DNA from: Sulfitobacter sp. S190
Lineage (GTDB): Bacteria > Pseudomonadota > Alphaproteobacteria > Rhodobacterales > Rhodobacteraceae
Reading direction: 5' to 3'
DNA length: 64,000 nucleotides
NCBI RefSeq assembly: GCF_025141935.1
Contig: NZ_CP081120.1
Location: 1,984,001-2,048,000 of the forward strand
Under the pieces are notes generated by a model. It was not told the DNA's origin, searched no databases, and saw only the letters and a list, made by a program, of their open reading frames with translations. Shown one piece after another: positions 45,994 through 55,645 of the stretch (its first letter is position 1; each line of letters begins with the position of its first letter). Both the position numbers and the translations under genes were made by a program.

Positions 45994-47142
45994 TCAGCTC
46001 CCCCCCAGCGTCTGGCGGGCAATCACGACGCGTTGCACGTCCGATGCTCCCTCATAGATGCGCAAAGCACGGATCTCGCGGTACAGGCTTTCCACCATCT
46101 GGCCGCTGCGCACCCCGTCTCCACCGTGCAATTGCACGGCTGTATCAATCACTCTCTGGGCATGGTCCGTCGCAAAAAGCTTGGCCATCGCCGCCTCGCG
46201 GGTCACGCGGGGTGCGCCGGCGTCCTTGGTCCATGCCGCGCGGTACACCAAAAGCGCCGATGCATCGATGTCCACCGCCATATCCGCAATGTGGCCCTGC
46301 ACCATCTGCAAATCAGCAAGAGGCTTGCCCTGAACGTGCCGCGCCGTGACCCGTGCGATGGCCTCATCCAACGCGCGCCGCGCAAACCCCAAAGCGGCAG
46401 CCGCCACCGTCGAGCGGAAAACATCAAGAACGGACATGGCTATCGCAAAGCCCTGACCCGCCTGTCCCACCAACGCCGAAACCGGAAGCCTGCAGTCGCT
46501 GAATTGCAAGGTGGCCAAAGGATGGGGCGCCATGACCTGCAACCGCTCCGTGACCGCGAGCCCCGGCGTGTCTGCCGGTACGACAAAGGCCGACAGCCCC
46601 CGCGCACCGGGCCCCTCGCCGGTGCGGGCAAACACGGTATAGACATCCGCGATGCCGCCGTTCGAAATCCACGTCTTTTTGCCGTTCAACACAAAATCAT
46701 CGCCGTCACGCTCCGCCGTCATGGTCGAATTTGCAACGTCCGACCCCGATTGCGGCTCCGTCAGCGCAAATGCCGCAATTGCCGCTCCCGTGCGCGTCTT
46801 GGGCAACCACGTGGCGCGCTGCGCGGCTGTCCCGAAAAGCGATATGGCCCCTGTACCCAACCCCTGCATGGCAAAGGCAAAATCCGCCAACCCATCATGA
46901 CGGGCCAGCGTTTCGCGGATCAGACACAGGCTGCGCACATCCAAAGGCGCATCATCCGAAACTGCAGAGTGCTCGAGCCATCCGGCACGGCCCATACGCG
47001 CAACCAGATCGCGGCAGGCGACATCGACGTCGCTGTGGTCCACGTCAGCCAACTGCGCCGCGGCCCACGCGTCTAACTCATCGGCCAGCACCCTGTGGCG
47101 CGGCTCAAAGAACGGCCAGTCCAGAAAACTTCGGTCAGACAT
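45994..47142 (-). CDS. Acyl-CoA dehydrogenase
   Basis: A 382-residue flavin-dependent acyl-CoA dehydrogenase. [17 protein letters not shown] is the FAD/substrate motif, [10 protein letters not shown] follows, and the catalytic Glu lies in [10 protein letters not shown] near the C-terminus. Within the anthraniloyl-CoA operon it would oxidise or reduce a cyclic acyl-CoA intermediate after ring dearomatisation. Its exact step is not known to me. The ligase gene begins 3 bp downstream. Confidence 0.92.
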   Translation of the reverse strand: MSDRSFLDWPFFEPRHRVLADELDAWAAAQLADVDHSDVDVACRDLVARMGRAGWLEHSAVSDDAPLDVRSLCLIRETLARHDGLADFAFAMQGLGTGAISLFGTAAQRATWLPKTRTGAAIAAFALTEPQSGSDVANSTMTAERDGDDFVLNGKKTWISNGGIADVYTVFARTGEGPGARGLSAFVVPADTPGLAVTERLQVMAPHPLATLQFSDCRLPVSALVGQAGQGFAIAMSVLDVFRSTVAAAALGFARRALDEAIARVTARHVQGKPLADLQMVQGHIADMAVDIDASALLVYRAAWTKDAGAPRVTREAAMAKLFATDHAQRVIDTAVQLHGGDGVRSGQMVESLYREIRALRIYEGASDVQRVVIARQTLGGS

Positions 47143-47198
47143 GCCACCCTCCGTGCACCTTCATTTTGCCTTTAAACTCACATCCCGACCGCGCCACT

Positions 47199-47999
47199 CT
47201 AGTTGCCCTCGAAAACGGGCGTCTGCTTGGCCACAAACGCCTCATAGGCCCGCGTGAAATCGGCGGTTTGCATACAGATCGCCTGCGCCTGTGCCTCTGC
47301 CTCGATGGCCTGCTCAATCGACATGGACCACTCCTGCGCCAGCATTGTCTTGGTCATCATGTGGCCGAAATTCGGGCCGGCGCGCAGACGCCGCGCCATG
47401 TCGGCCGCCGCTGCGTCCAGATCGTCTGCCGCAACGACCCTGTTGTAAAATCCCCAGCGTTCGCCTTCCTCGGCCGACATGGACCGACCTGTGTACAACA
47501 ACTCCGCCGCGCGGCCCTGTCCAATCAGCCGCGGAAGGATTGCGCATGCCCCCATGTCACACCCGGCAAGACCGACGCGGGTGAACAAAAACGCACATTT
47601 CGCACGGTCCGACGCGATCCGCAGGTCCGAGGCCATCGCGATAATGGCGCCCGCGCCCACGCACACGCCATCGATGGCTGCAATCACCGGTTTGCCACAA
47701 TTGACGATGGCCTTGACCAGATCTCCGGTCATGCGGGTGAACTGCAACAGCTCTTTCATGCTCATCTTTGTGAGCGGTCCGATAATATCGTGCACGTCCC
47801 CGCCAGAACTGAAATTGCCTCCGTTAGACCCAAAGACCACCACATCGACGTCATCGGCATAGACGAGGTCGCGAAACCAGTCGCGCAGTTCCGCGTAGCT
47901 TTCAAAGGTCAGCGGGTTCTTGCGGTCCGGCCGATCCAGACGCAGGGTCGCGATACGGTCTTCGATCACGCATTGGAAATGGGTCACATCACTGCGCAT
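47199..47999 (-). CDS. Enoyl-CoA hydratase/isomerase family protein
   Basis: A 266-residue crotonase-fold protein: [10 protein letters not shown] oxyanion segment, then [21 protein letters not shown] and [26 protein letters not shown] with the first catalytic Glu apparently replaced (GCDMG). It could act in hydration, isomerisation or hydrolytic ring opening of the cyclohexane-CoA product. The start at 47999 has AAAAGGAA at good spacing; a start six codons upstream is possible. Overlaps marR by 11 bp. Confidence 0.88.
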   Translation of the reverse strand: MRSDVTHFQCVIEDRIATLRLDRPDRKNPLTFESYAELRDWFRDLVYADDVDVVVFGSNGGNFSSGGDVHDIIGPLTKMSMKELLQFTRMTGDLVKAIVNCGKPVIAAIDGVCVGAGAIIAMASDLRIASDRAKCAFLFTRVGLAGCDMGACAILPRLIGQGRAAELLYTGRSMSAEEGERWGFYNRVVAADDLDAAAADMARRLRAGPNFGHMMTKTMLAQEWSMSIEQAIEAEAQAQAICMQTADFTRAYEAFVAKQTPVFEGN

Positions 48000-48447
48000 G
48001 GCTGAATTCCTTTTCATCGCGGGTGTCCGCGAACCTGTTGAGTGTCTGGGCAAGTGCGCGGGCGTCTTGCGGGCTGAAGCCTGCCAAAAGCTCATTGATC
48101 CAGGCTTCGTGGGCTGCGGCCTGCCGCGCAAACTCCGCCGCCCCCGCCGCCGTGAGCCGCAGCAACATCGCACGGCGGTCGTCTGGCACGGGCACCCGCT
48201 CCACCAGCCCTTCGTCGGCCAGACGATCGGCGATGCCGGTGACATTGCCGTTCGACACACGCAAAAGGCTCGAAAGACGGCTCATCTTGAGGCCCTCGGG
48301 ATGCCGCGAAAGGGCGGCAAGCACATCGAACCGCGGCAATGTCGTATCATGCTCGAGACGAAAGCGGTTGCGCAGGTCCCCCTCGACCGCACGGGTGATC
48401 TTCAACAGCCGCAACCACAGGCGCAGGCGGTCCTTGGCACCGCTCAT
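47989..48447 (-). CDS. MarR family transcriptional regulator
   Basis: A 152-residue winged-helix repressor: [63 protein letters not shown] is the full DNA-binding region, with the wing DDRR. Located inside the anthraniloyl-CoA operon, between the SDR and hydratase genes (4-bp and 11-bp overlaps), it probably responds to an aryl-CoA and regulates the whole operon, as related regulators of benzoyl-CoA-type pathways do. Confidence 0.92.
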   Translation of the reverse strand: MSGAKDRLRLWLRLLKITRAVEGDLRNRFRLEHDTTLPRFDVLAALSRHPEGLKMSRLSSLLRVSNGNVTGIADRLADEGLVERVPVPDDRRAMLLRLTAAGAAEFARQAAAHEAWINELLAGFSPQDARALAQTLNRFADTRDEKEFSHAQ

Positions 48448-49175
48448 ACCTCACCGCCAGACAGCGTGAGGGTGTGACCGTTCACCGATCCTGCTGCATC
48501 TGACAAAAGGTACTGAACGGCGGCAGACACTTCAGCGGTTTCGACAAAGCGGTTCTGTGGATTCGATTTCTTCAAGATGTTCTTCGCTTCTTCTTCATTT
48601 TTTCCAGTGGCTTGCACGATGTTACTCACGCTATGCGTTAGGAGCGGTGTATCGATGAACCCCGGACAGACGGCGTTGACGGTGATGCCACTGCGCGCCA
48701 GTTCCACGGCGAGCGCGCGGGTCAGCCCCACCACGCCATGTTTGGCCGCAACGTATCCCGCCACATACGGATACCCCTTGAGCCCGGCGGTCGAGGCCAC
48801 CGCGATCAACCGGCCCTTGCCCGCCTGTTTCATCCCCTCTAGCGCCGCCTGCCAGACGTTGAACACACCCGTCACGTTGACGGCCAGCATGGCGGTCACA
48901 TCCTGTGCGGTCATCCGGTCGAACGGCGCGGAATGGGCGGCGCCTGCGTTGGCGACGACACCGGTAATCGCGCCGCGCGCGGCTGCCGCGTCCGCAAAAG
49001 CCGCGCGTACCGCATCGGGATCGTTCACGTCGCAAATCGCATAGGGCAGTTCTTGCGCGGCAAGCGGTGCGTCGCGCCGGCCCATGATGGTCACCGCCGC
49101 GCCACGCGCCGCGATGTCATGCGCGATGCGGGCACCCACCCCCGTCCCGCCGCCGGTGATGACAACGTGGCTCAT
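48444..49175 (-). CDS. Short-chain dehydrogenase/reductase
   Basis: A 243-residue SDR: cofactor loop [18 protein letters not shown], Ser in VASTAGLKG, catalytic Tyr-Lys in YVAAKHG, and a C-terminal [13 protein letters not shown]. It probably oxidises a hydroxyacyl-CoA or reduces a ring ketone in the anthraniloyl-CoA route. ATGA overlap with the monooxygenase gene end and with marR. Confidence 0.92.
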   Translation of the reverse strand: MSHVVITGGGTGVGARIAHDIAARGAAVTIMGRRDAPLAAQELPYAICDVNDPDAVRAAFADAAAARGAITGVVANAGAAHSAPFDRMTAQDVTAMLAVNVTGVFNVWQAALEGMKQAGKGRLIAVASTAGLKGYPYVAGYVAAKHGVVGLTRALAVELARSGITVNAVCPGFIDTPLLTHSVSNIVQATGKNEEEAKNILKKSNPQNRFVETAEVSAAVQYLLSDAAGSVNGHTLTLSGGEV

Positions 49176-51463
49176 ACCTGCTCCATATCCGCGGCGCGGT
49201 CCGCAAGGCGCCAAAGCTGGTCGCGCCCCGCCTCATAGGGGCGTGGCCAGGCCGCGTGACGGTCGCCGATGCGGGCCCCTTCCCGTAGTGTCCAGTAAGG
49301 ATCGGCAAGATGCGCGCGTGCAAGGCACACCAGATCGGCCCTGCCTGCCATCAGAATGGAGTTGACGTGATCGGCCTCGTAAATATTGCCGACGGCCATG
49401 GTCTTGATCCCCCCGTCGTTGCGAATGCGATCGGAAAAGGGGGTCTGGAACATGCGGCCATAGACCGGCTGCGCCTGCGTCGAGGTCTGCCCTGCCGACA
49501 CGTCGATGATATCCGCACCGGCAGCTTCGAACATGGACGCGATGGTCACCGCCTCTTCGGGCGTGACCCCGTCATCGCCCGCCCAATCGCTGGCCGAGAT
49601 GCGCACCGACATAGGCTTGCCCGAGGGCCAGGTGGCACGCATCGCAGCGAAGACTTCGAGCGGATAGCGCATACGGTTTTCCAGCAATCCCCCGTAGGCA
49701 TCGTCGCGTTTGTTCGACAGCGGCGAAATGAAGCTCGAAATCAGATATCCGTGGGCGGCGTGCAGTTCGATCATGTCGAAGCCCGCCCGCTCGGCCATTT
49801 GGGTGGCGGCCACAAAATCCGCCTTGATCGCGTCCATATCGGCGCGGGTTGCCGCCCGGGGCGTCTGGTTTTCGTCCGACCAGGGTATGGCCGAGGCCGA
49901 CACAAGCGGCCAATTGCCGTCTTTCAGTGGCAGGTCCATGCCTTCCCACCCGATGCGGGTCGACCCCTTGCGCCCGGCATGACCGATCTGGCAACAGATT
50001 TTGGCTTCCGTCTCGGCGTGGACAAAATCGGTCAACCGCCGCCACGCTTTTTCGTGCGCGGGATCGTAAAGGCCCGGACATCCCGGTGTGATGCGCCCTT
50101 GCTCGGAGACGCAGGTCATTTCCGTATAGAGCAGGCCCGCGCCGCCCTTTGCCCGCTCGCCGTAGTGGATCAGGTGCCAGTCGGTCGGCGTGCCGTCGAC
50201 CGCCTTGTATTGTGCCATTGGCGACACGACGATGCGGTTCTCCAGCGCCATGTCGCGCAGCTTGAAGGGCGCAAACATCGGCGGCCGCACAGGGCCGTTC
50301 GCGCCCGCGCCTGCCTGCTCCATGAACCACCGCTCGGCCCCTTCGAGCCATCCTGCATCGCGCGTCCGCAGGTTTTCGTGGCTGATGCGCTGCGAGCGGG
50401 TCAGCATGGAGTAGTTAAGCTGCACCGGGTCCAGATCCAGATAACGCTCGACATCCTCGAACCATTCTACGGAATTGCGCGCCGCGGATTGCAGGCGCAG
50501 CACCTCCAGACGCCGGACTTCTTCGTATTTCTCGAAAGCGCGGGGTAAATCGGGCTCGATGCTTACATGCTCTGCAAGGCTGATTGCGGATTCCAGCGCC
50601 AGCTTGGTCCCCGATCCGATCGAAAAATGGGCCGTCGCCGAAGCATCACCCAGCAACACCACGTTTTCATGGCTCCAGCGTTCACACAAAACGCGGGGGA
50701 ATTTGATCCAGGCCGATCCGCGGATGTGGCTGGCGTTGGTCATCAACGCGTGCCCCCCGAGGTGATCCTTGAAGATGTCCTCGCAAATCGCAATCGTTTC
50801 CTGCTGTGTTTTCTCGCCGAAACCGTAAGCGTCGAATGTCTCCTGACTGCATTCGACGATGAACGTCGCCGTATCGGGATCGAATTGGTAGGCGTGCACC
50901 CAGACCCAGCCCTTGTCTGTTTTCTCGAAAATGAAGGTGAATGCATCATCGAATTTCTGGTGTGTGCCCAACCAGACGAAGGGACACCGGCGCACGTCGA
51001 TGTCAGGCTTGAAGGTCTCTTCGAACTCCATCCGTGTTTTGGAGTTGAGACCGTCACAGGCCACCACCAGATCGTAGTCATCCATGTAGGCGGAGGCGGA
51101 CTTCACCTCTGTTTCGAATTGCAGATGAACGCCCAACGCGCGGGCACGCTCCTGAAGGATCAGCAGCAGGCGCTTGCGCCCTATACCACAGAACCCGTGG
51201 CCCGAACTGGTGACCGTATGCCCCTTGTGGTGCAGGGCAATGTCATCCCAATAGGCAAAATGGGCGCGGATTTCATCGGCGGATTCGGGATCGTTCCGAG
51301 CGAGATTGTCGAGCGTTTCATCCGACAGAACAACGCCCCAGCCGAACGTATCGTCGGCCCGATTGCGTTCGAGAACGGTCACCTCGGCGTCCGGCTGCCG
51401 CAGCTTGAGAGAAATCGCAAAATACAGCCCCGCGGGCCCGCCGCCCAAGCAAATCGCGCGCAT
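49172..51463 (-). CDS. abmA: Anthraniloyl-CoA monooxygenase/reductase-type bifunctional flavoprotein
   Basis: A 763-residue fusion. Residues ~1-390 are an FAD aromatic hydroxylase domain (LGGGPAG at 6-12, [34 protein letters not shown]); ~395-763 are an Old Yellow Enzyme-like FMN reductase ([61 protein letters not shown]). The same fusion occurs in Azoarcus 2-aminobenzoyl-CoA monooxygenase/reductase and in salicylyl-CoA 5-hydroxylases. kynU and an aminobenzoate-CoA ligase in the same operon favour anthraniloyl-CoA. First gene of the operon; ~127 bp upstream hold its promoter. Confidence 0.9.
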   Translation of the reverse strand: MRAICLGGGPAGLYFAISLKLRQPDAEVTVLERNRADDTFGWGVVLSDETLDNLARNDPESADEIRAHFAYWDDIALHHKGHTVTSSGHGFCGIGRKRLLLILQERARALGVHLQFETEVKSASAYMDDYDLVVACDGLNSKTRMEFEETFKPDIDVRRCPFVWLGTHQKFDDAFTFIFEKTDKGWVWVHAYQFDPDTATFIVECSQETFDAYGFGEKTQQETIAICEDIFKDHLGGHALMTNASHIRGSAWIKFPRVLCERWSHENVVLLGDASATAHFSIGSGTKLALESAISLAEHVSIEPDLPRAFEKYEEVRRLEVLRLQSAARNSVEWFEDVERYLDLDPVQLNYSMLTRSQRISHENLRTRDAGWLEGAERWFMEQAGAGANGPVRPPMFAPFKLRDMALENRIVVSPMAQYKAVDGTPTDWHLIHYGERAKGGAGLLYTEMTCVSEQGRITPGCPGLYDPAHEKAWRRLTDFVHAETEAKICCQIGHAGRKGSTRIGWEGMDLPLKDGNWPLVSASAIPWSDENQTPRAATRADMDAIKADFVAATQMAERAGFDMIELHAAHGYLISSFISPLSNKRDDAYGGLLENRMRYPLEVFAAMRATWPSGKPMSVRISASDWAGDDGVTPEEAVTIASMFEAAGADIIDVSAGQTSTQAQPVYGRMFQTPFSDRIRNDGGIKTMAVGNIYEADHVNSILMAGRADLVCLARAHLADPYWTLREGARIGDRHAAWPRPYEAGRDQLWRLADRAADMEQV

Positions 51464-51589
51464 TCATCTCTCCCTCTCACATCGTGATGCCAAGAAACGT
51501 AGCGCGCTGGCCCCGTTGCTTCAAGGGAGAATATTTCATATCTAAAGCAAATTGGCGTGCCGTTACCTCAGGCCGCTTCCGTTTGGCAC

Positions 51590-52465
51590 TCAAGCTTGCA
51601 GCACCCGCACCTGCGGCATTTGGGAAATCACCTCCAGATCGCGGTCGTAGAGATCGGTCAGCTCATCGACCAGCTCTTCGGTCCACCCCGGCATGTCCAG
51701 CTCTTCCTCGACCTTTTCGTCGATCGCATATTTGTCGAGAAACGCTGCAATGGCGCGGCGCTTCTGGTGCTCTGTCATGACCGGATGGTCCTTGAGATAG
51801 GCACGGAACCGCTTCATCCCCTCCGCCGTCATGATCGATGCCAGCAGATCGAACCCGCCAACGATCTTTTCGTTTTCCGGAATGAGCGCCATCTGCCGGA
51901 TGATATGGGCCCAAATCAGCGGAATATCCTCGTTGCACCATACGGTCAGACGCGCGTCGGGCACCGCCTCGCTGATCAGGCCGATCGTTTCGGACCAGCG
52001 GATGTCATGCGGGCGCCGCCCACCCCAAAAGGCGGTATCCTCCTGCTGGTTGGCCTTTGAGTAGAGCAGTGGAAGCAGCCCTGCCGGATTGCGGATCGCC
52101 ATGAAAATCTCGATCTGGTCCGTGGGGAAAAGCTGTGCCATGCGGGCCATGCGGACCGGTGCCGCAGGATAGAGCACTCCCCCCTGCATGGCGGTGCGCG
52201 GTGTGCGGAAGAAATGCGGATCCGACAGGATCACCCGCTCGGCAGTGTGGTCGTCGAGGATGGCGTCAACAAGAACATCGCGCGCGCCCTCGGACGCGGG
52301 CGTGTTTTTCATCGCGTTCAGCGTGTCGCGCAGGATTCCGCGGTATTTGCTGGGCCCGGGCACCGCCACGCCGCGCTTCGCGAAATCCTCGGCATTGCGC
52401 AGCAGGCATTTCATCAACCGTTCGTCCTCGGTGAAATGTACGCCTGTATGCAGGACCAGTTCCAT
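51590..52465 (-). CDS. Hypothetical protein, possibly sulfotransferase-like
   Basis: A 291-residue protein I do not recognise with certainty. Its start MELVLHTGVHFTEDERLMKCL resembles the PAPS/P-loop-like LHxGxHKTGT start of bacterial sulfotransferase-related proteins, and IEIFMAIRNPAGLLPLLYS resembles their second motif (R-N/D-P). The lysine and serine of a canonical PAPS loop are missing. No membrane segment or signal peptide. It stands alone between the abm operon and tRNA-Thr. Confidence 0.65.
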   Translation of the reverse strand: MELVLHTGVHFTEDERLMKCLLRNAEDFAKRGVAVPGPSKYRGILRDTLNAMKNTPASEGARDVLVDAILDDHTAERVILSDPHFFRTPRTAMQGGVLYPAAPVRMARMAQLFPTDQIEIFMAIRNPAGLLPLLYSKANQQEDTAFWGGRRPHDIRWSETIGLISEAVPDARLTVWCNEDIPLIWAHIIRQMALIPENEKIVGGFDLLASIMTAEGMKRFRAYLKDHPVMTEHQKRRAIAAFLDKYAIDEKVEEELDMPGWTEELVDELTDLYDRDLEVISQMPQVRVLQA

Positions 52466-52548
52466 GTCGCGATGCCCTTCTTATTGTCGGGGTTTTCTAC
52501 CTAAATACGGGGCGGGTGTAAAACGTGATGAAAGGTCAAAAAAGTCTC

Positions 52549-52576
52549 TTGCGTGCGGCGCAGGAAGCCATTAAAC
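52549..52576 (+). promoter_or_regulatory. Possible promoter of tRNA-Thr
   Basis: TTGCGT (52549-52554) and TTAAAC (52571-52576) with a 16-bp spacer, 11 bp upstream of the tRNA. Pattern match only. Confidence 0.3.
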
Positions 52577-52587
52577 GACCGCCCAGT

Positions 52588-52663
52588 GCCCCTATAGCTC
52601 AGCTGGTAGAGCAACTGATTTGTAATCAGTAGGTCCGCGGTTCGAGTCCGTGTGGGGGCACCA
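52588..52663 (+). tRNA. tRNA-Thr (anticodon TGT)
   Basis: A complete 76-nt cloverleaf. Acceptor GCCCCTA pairs with TGGGGGC (one T-G pair), the anticodon stem ACTGA/TCAGT encloses loop TTTGTAA (anticodon TGT, Thr), the T-arm CGCGG/CCGTG encloses TTCGAGT, and CCA is encoded. It is the only tRNA in the window and lies at the left border of the phage-derived island, so its 3' half is the likely integration site. Confidence 0.97.
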
Positions 52664-52749
52664 TTTTTATTATATATATCAATAAGATGAGAGCCGCCCG
52701 CCAAGGCGACCCTCGTTGTTCTGGTAGGCTCCGCAACAATTCTACAACA

Positions 52750-53160
52750 TTAGTCAGCTTCGCCTTCGGAATCGCGTTGTGCGAGTTCATCGTAACGGTC
52801 TTTGGCGTAGCGATAAGAAACGCCGTCAAGCTGTTCATGCCAGACTCCGATCAGGAAGCCAGAGTCGTAGTGCTTGTCCAAGATGCGCTTGGCTTCTTCG
52901 ATCTCTGACAACGCTTGCGCGTCAGTCATTGGTGGCTTTTCGCGTAGGTCTTCTAGGATGTCCGATAGCAGCGAGGCCAAGTCATCGAGCTTGCTCAGTG
53001 TCGGCTTGTGATGAGCCAACACTTCCAGCAGGTCTTGGTCAAAGCCGTCAGCCAAGTTGATGGCGTGGCCATTTGACTCTATCGTGGCTTCGCACCAGTT
53101 GTCGGATTCCTCCACGATCTGCATTGCAGCCTTGAGGATTTTTGCGTTGTGAATGCTCAT
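52750..53160 (-). CDS. Hypothetical phage-island protein (136 aa)
   Basis: A 136-residue acidic protein, predicted mostly helical, no membrane segment. I recognise no domain. LDDLASLLSDILEDLREKPP may form a coiled coil. Its start overlaps the stop of the 92-residue gene (ATGA), so the two are co-translated. It is the leftmost gene of the island, next to the tRNA. Confidence 0.6.
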   Translation of the reverse strand: MSIHNAKILKAAMQIVEESDNWCEATIESNGHAINLADGFDQDLLEVLAHHKPTLSKLDDLASLLSDILEDLREKPPMTDAQALSEIEEAKRILDKHYDSGFLIGVWHEQLDGVSYRYAKDRYDELAQRDSEGEAD

Positions 53161-53435
53161 GCCGCCACCATCTGTTTGAGCAGTTCGACACGCCCGTCAT
53201 ATGCGCGCTGCATTTCGCGCAGCTCCTCCGCCATCACTTCGATTGCGCTGACAGCGAAGCCGAACTCCTTGCTTGCCATCAGGATCGACAGCACTTCCTT
53301 GTCGTCGGGGTCTTGTGGGCAGAGTTTCTGACCGGCGACCATTACGCGGATCGAACAGAAGCTGATTTCTGTCTCGTCAGGGTGCGTCGCGAGAATCGCG
53401 AGGGCGCGTTGGAGATTGTGATCGTGGTTTGCCAT
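53157..53435 (-). CDS. Hypothetical phage-island protein (92 aa)
   Basis: A 92-residue protein, no recognised domain. The C-terminal half (AVSAIEVMAEELREMQRAYDGRVELLKQMV) is an amphipathic helix. The ATG at 53435 has an AAAGGA site at 8-nt spacing. Divergent from the 217-residue gene across 59 bp; coupled to the 136-residue gene. Confidence 0.6.
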   Translation of the reverse strand: MANHDHNLQRALAILATHPDETEISFCSIRVMVAGQKLCPQDPDDKEVLSILMASKEFGFAVSAIEVMAEELREMQRAYDGRVELLKQMVAA

Positions 53436-53494
53436 TGTGTTTGTCCTTTCATGGCTCATTGTGTGGGTAGTGAGCCTGTTATGAAGGGAAGCGC

Positions 53495-54148
53495 ATGAGG
53501 AAGCCTGTCTGCCCCGGTGACATCAAGGCTAACAGCCCGGAGGCCGAAGACATCGCCATCGGACCAGAGGAGATGAAACAGGCCATCCAACTAGGAATTG
53601 TTCCTGATGAGTTAATCGAGGCTGGCAGGCCTTACGTCACACACGCTGAGATGGACCTCTACGGCATGAAGGATGAGGCAAACTTCATGTCCCTCGGCTT
53701 GACAGCTTGGCGCGCAATAGCGTTCGCCTTGGAAAAGGACTTGGCGCTGCCGAATTGGGTGTGCCAGTATTTAAGGAATGTAGCCGAAGGTATCGACCAT
53801 TGGGCGATCCTGAACGAGCATCCCAGCGCGTTGAAAGATGTTCTAGGGCTACATGGAACGCGAAAGTACGAGCAGGAAAACGAAACTAGCGACCCTAGGT
53901 GGATTTTCGCGACGATCTCTCGAATGAAAGAAAACGACCCGTCCAAGTCAGTGACCGATCTTTGCGGCGAATACCTCAAGCAGTATCCAAAGCTAAGCTA
54001 CAGCGACGAAGCAATAAGGCAGAAGTATTACGAAGGCAGAAAGCTTGCGGAAACCGGCGAGGACTACAAAGGCCGTGGCCGGAAGAAGGAGATTCAGACC
54101 ACGCCGATGGTTGGTGTTGAGCGGGATGAGCCAGACATCGACTTTTGA
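53495..54148 (+). CDS. Hypothetical phage-island protein (217 aa)
   Basis: A 217-residue soluble protein without a family I can name. The N-terminal 30 residues are acidic, the middle is helical (SLGLTAWRAIAFALEKDLALPNWVCQYLRNVAEGI), and the C-terminus is basic (KGRGRKKEI) and then acidic. DLCGEYLKQYPKLSYSDEAIRQKYYEGRKL could be a DNA-binding helix-turn-helix like those of small phage regulators, but this is weak. One of two rightward genes in the island; lower GC than the chromosome genes. Confidence 0.55.
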   Translation: MRKPVCPGDIKANSPEAEDIAIGPEEMKQAIQLGIVPDELIEAGRPYVTHAEMDLYGMKDEANFMSLGLTAWRAIAFALEKDLALPNWVCQYLRNVAEGIDHWAILNEHPSALKDVLGLHGTRKYEQENETSDPRWIFATISRMKENDPSKSVTDLCGEYLKQYPKLSYSDEAIRQKYYEGRKLAETGEDYKGRGRKKEIQTTPMVGVERDEPDIDF

Positions 54149-54172
54149 TCCCGGACATTCTGCGTTTGAACC

Positions 54173-55141
54173 CTAGCCCAACAACGAAAGCAAGGTTGCT
54201 TTGATCAAGTCGTATGCAGCTCCGAGGACGACTGCCGAACCCACAGTTGCCGCGACTCCGCGATGGATGAATGCGCCCAACCGACTGCGCTTGTAGTATT
54301 CCATCGGTGGAAACAACCAACGAACGTATTGGAACACGAACCGAGCGAGCAGCAGCGTCAGCAGTATCGCATAGACGCCAAAGACGACGTTCAGGAATAC
54401 TGACTGACTGTCCAACCATGTCGCGAGGCCCGATCCTTGCTTATAGAAAAGCCAGATCGTTGCCGGCAGAAACAGCAGATAGATGAAATAGTCGTAGGTG
54501 CCAGACCCGTGAATGATCGGGCGCACCGCCTTCCGTTTTCTTAAGAAGTCCTCGATCTTTTGCGCCGTGGAGATCACCCAATCCTCGTCACGGCCCGCGA
54601 CGTTTATCACGCTACGGTTTTCCGTCGGGTTAGATGGCAACGTCTGAAGATCGAACTTCAAAGACGGCTTGTCGAACCCAAGAAACATCTCCACCGTATT
54701 TAACGGCCTCAAGTTGATCGAGCGCTCCGCAAAAGAGGCGTTCGAAGCAAAAACTGACTTAAGTTCGTCAGGGAACGCGCGCTCATCAGTTTTCGGAATC
54801 CCAAGCCCTTGCACGGAATCACCATTGGCCGCGGTGTAGTTGTACTCAACCGGCATAACCTCATTGACGCGCTGCTGCGCCTGCTCCGGGCTTTCAAACT
54901 TGCTAAGATCGAGTTTTCCGTACTCAAGCTGCTTCGCCTTCTCGTTGGCCTCCGACAGCAATTCGCAGAATTCTTTGAGGTCTTCTGCCGACAAGACAAG
55001 GTTAGTCGGGAACAAGTCGCGTCGATATAACGGCACCCGCACCGGATCAGTCGGCTGCACCTGCTGTGGCCCTTGCGCGTCGATGGCTTCCGGCAGGTTG
55101 CCGGGCGCGTCGGTCCGCAAGTTCTCGGGGGTGTCAGTCAT
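54173..55141 (-). CDS. Hypothetical membrane-anchored protein (322 aa)
   Basis: The N-terminal ~205 residues are soluble and begin with a Pro-rich acidic stretch; ~208-322 contain three hydrophobic helices (YFIYLLFLPATIWLFY, VFLNVVFGVYAILLTLLLARFVF, VAATVGSAVVLGAAYDLI). This layout, a cytoplasmic part with C-terminal helices, suits a membrane effector or exclusion protein. No family recognised. Its start overlaps the winged-helix gene by 4 bp, so the two form a unit. Confidence 0.6.
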   Translation of the reverse strand: MTDTPENLRTDAPGNLPEAIDAQGPQQVQPTDPVRVPLYRRDLFPTNLVLSAEDLKEFCELLSEANEKAKQLEYGKLDLSKFESPEQAQQRVNEVMPVEYNYTAANGDSVQGLGIPKTDERAFPDELKSVFASNASFAERSINLRPLNTVEMFLGFDKPSLKFDLQTLPSNPTENRSVINVAGRDEDWVISTAQKIEDFLRKRKAVRPIIHGSGTYDYFIYLLFLPATIWLFYKQGSGLATWLDSQSVFLNVVFGVYAILLTLLLARFVFQYVRWLFPPMEYYKRSRLGAFIHRGVAATVGSAVVLGAAYDLIKATLLSLLG

Positions 55142-55602
55142 TTATTCACCTGCTGAACGACGAAAGCGCGCCCTGCATCCGACAACTCCCACACGCCGCG
55201 CGGGGAATCGTCCCGAAACAGACCTTCCTTCACAAGGTCTGAACGCTCCCAGCAGGTAGCGTTCCACCAGCGTTCTTCGCCCGTCGAAACGGCTTCGAAG
55301 TCGTCCTCGGTCAGCCGCGCCTTCATGGCGGGCAGCATCTTGTCGCGAATGTCTTTCACCTCAGCCGAGCCGCCAAGTTCGAGCAGCACCTTCATGAGCG
55401 GAAGTCGGAAGTCACGCTGGGGCGTCTTGTTACCACGACGGCGCGTCTTCTTGGGCTTCGGGGCGGCAGGCTTGACCCCTTTCGACTTGTCCAAGGCGTC
55501 GAGCGCGAGCCGCACGACATCCTCCGCCGTGTCCTCAAGGGGACGGGCGTGGGTTTGAAGGCGGGCGAAGGTGGCGTCTGAAATACGGATAACAGGCATC
55601 AT
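55138..55602 (-). CDS. Winged-helix (Mrr N-terminal-like) DNA-binding protein
   Basis: A 154-residue protein. The N-terminus (VIRISDATFARLQTHARPLEDTAEDVVRLALDAL) resembles a short ribbon-helix-helix-like or SeqA-like dimerisation element, followed by a basic linker and a C-terminal domain (~65-150, LPLMKVLLELGGSAEVKDIRDKM to GVWELSDAGRAFV) resembling the Mrr_N winged helix. GGAG at 6-nt spacing supports ATG 55602. Two overlapping palindromes lie 25-43 bp upstream, so autoregulation is likely. Coupled by ATGA to the membrane-protein gene. Confidence 0.7.
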   Translation of the reverse strand: MMPVIRISDATFARLQTHARPLEDTAEDVVRLALDALDKSKGVKPAAPKPKKTRRRGNKTPQRDFRLPLMKVLLELGGSAEVKDIRDKMLPAMKARLTEDDFEAVSTGEERWWNATCWERSDLVKEGLFRDDSPRGVWELSDAGRAFVVQQVNK

Positions 55603-55626
55603 GGCAATCTCCGGGTTGTGGCGATT

Positions 55627-55645
55627 ACCTTGTAACAAGGTTACA
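55627..55645 (-). promoter_or_regulatory. Overlapping palindromes upstream of the winged-helix gene
   Basis: ACCTTG-TAA-CAAGGT (55627-55641) and TGTAAC-AAG-GTTACA (55631-55645) are two perfect 6-bp inverted repeats that overlap. They lie just upstream of the winged-helix gene's ribosome site, where a self-repressor would bind. The double register could allow two dimers or alternative binding modes. Confidence 0.55.

Noticed and set aside
52501..52704. A minus-strand open frame across tRNA-Thr (reads TRTRTADLLITNQLLYQLSYRG)
   Set aside because: This is the well-known false translation of the antisense strand of a tRNA gene.
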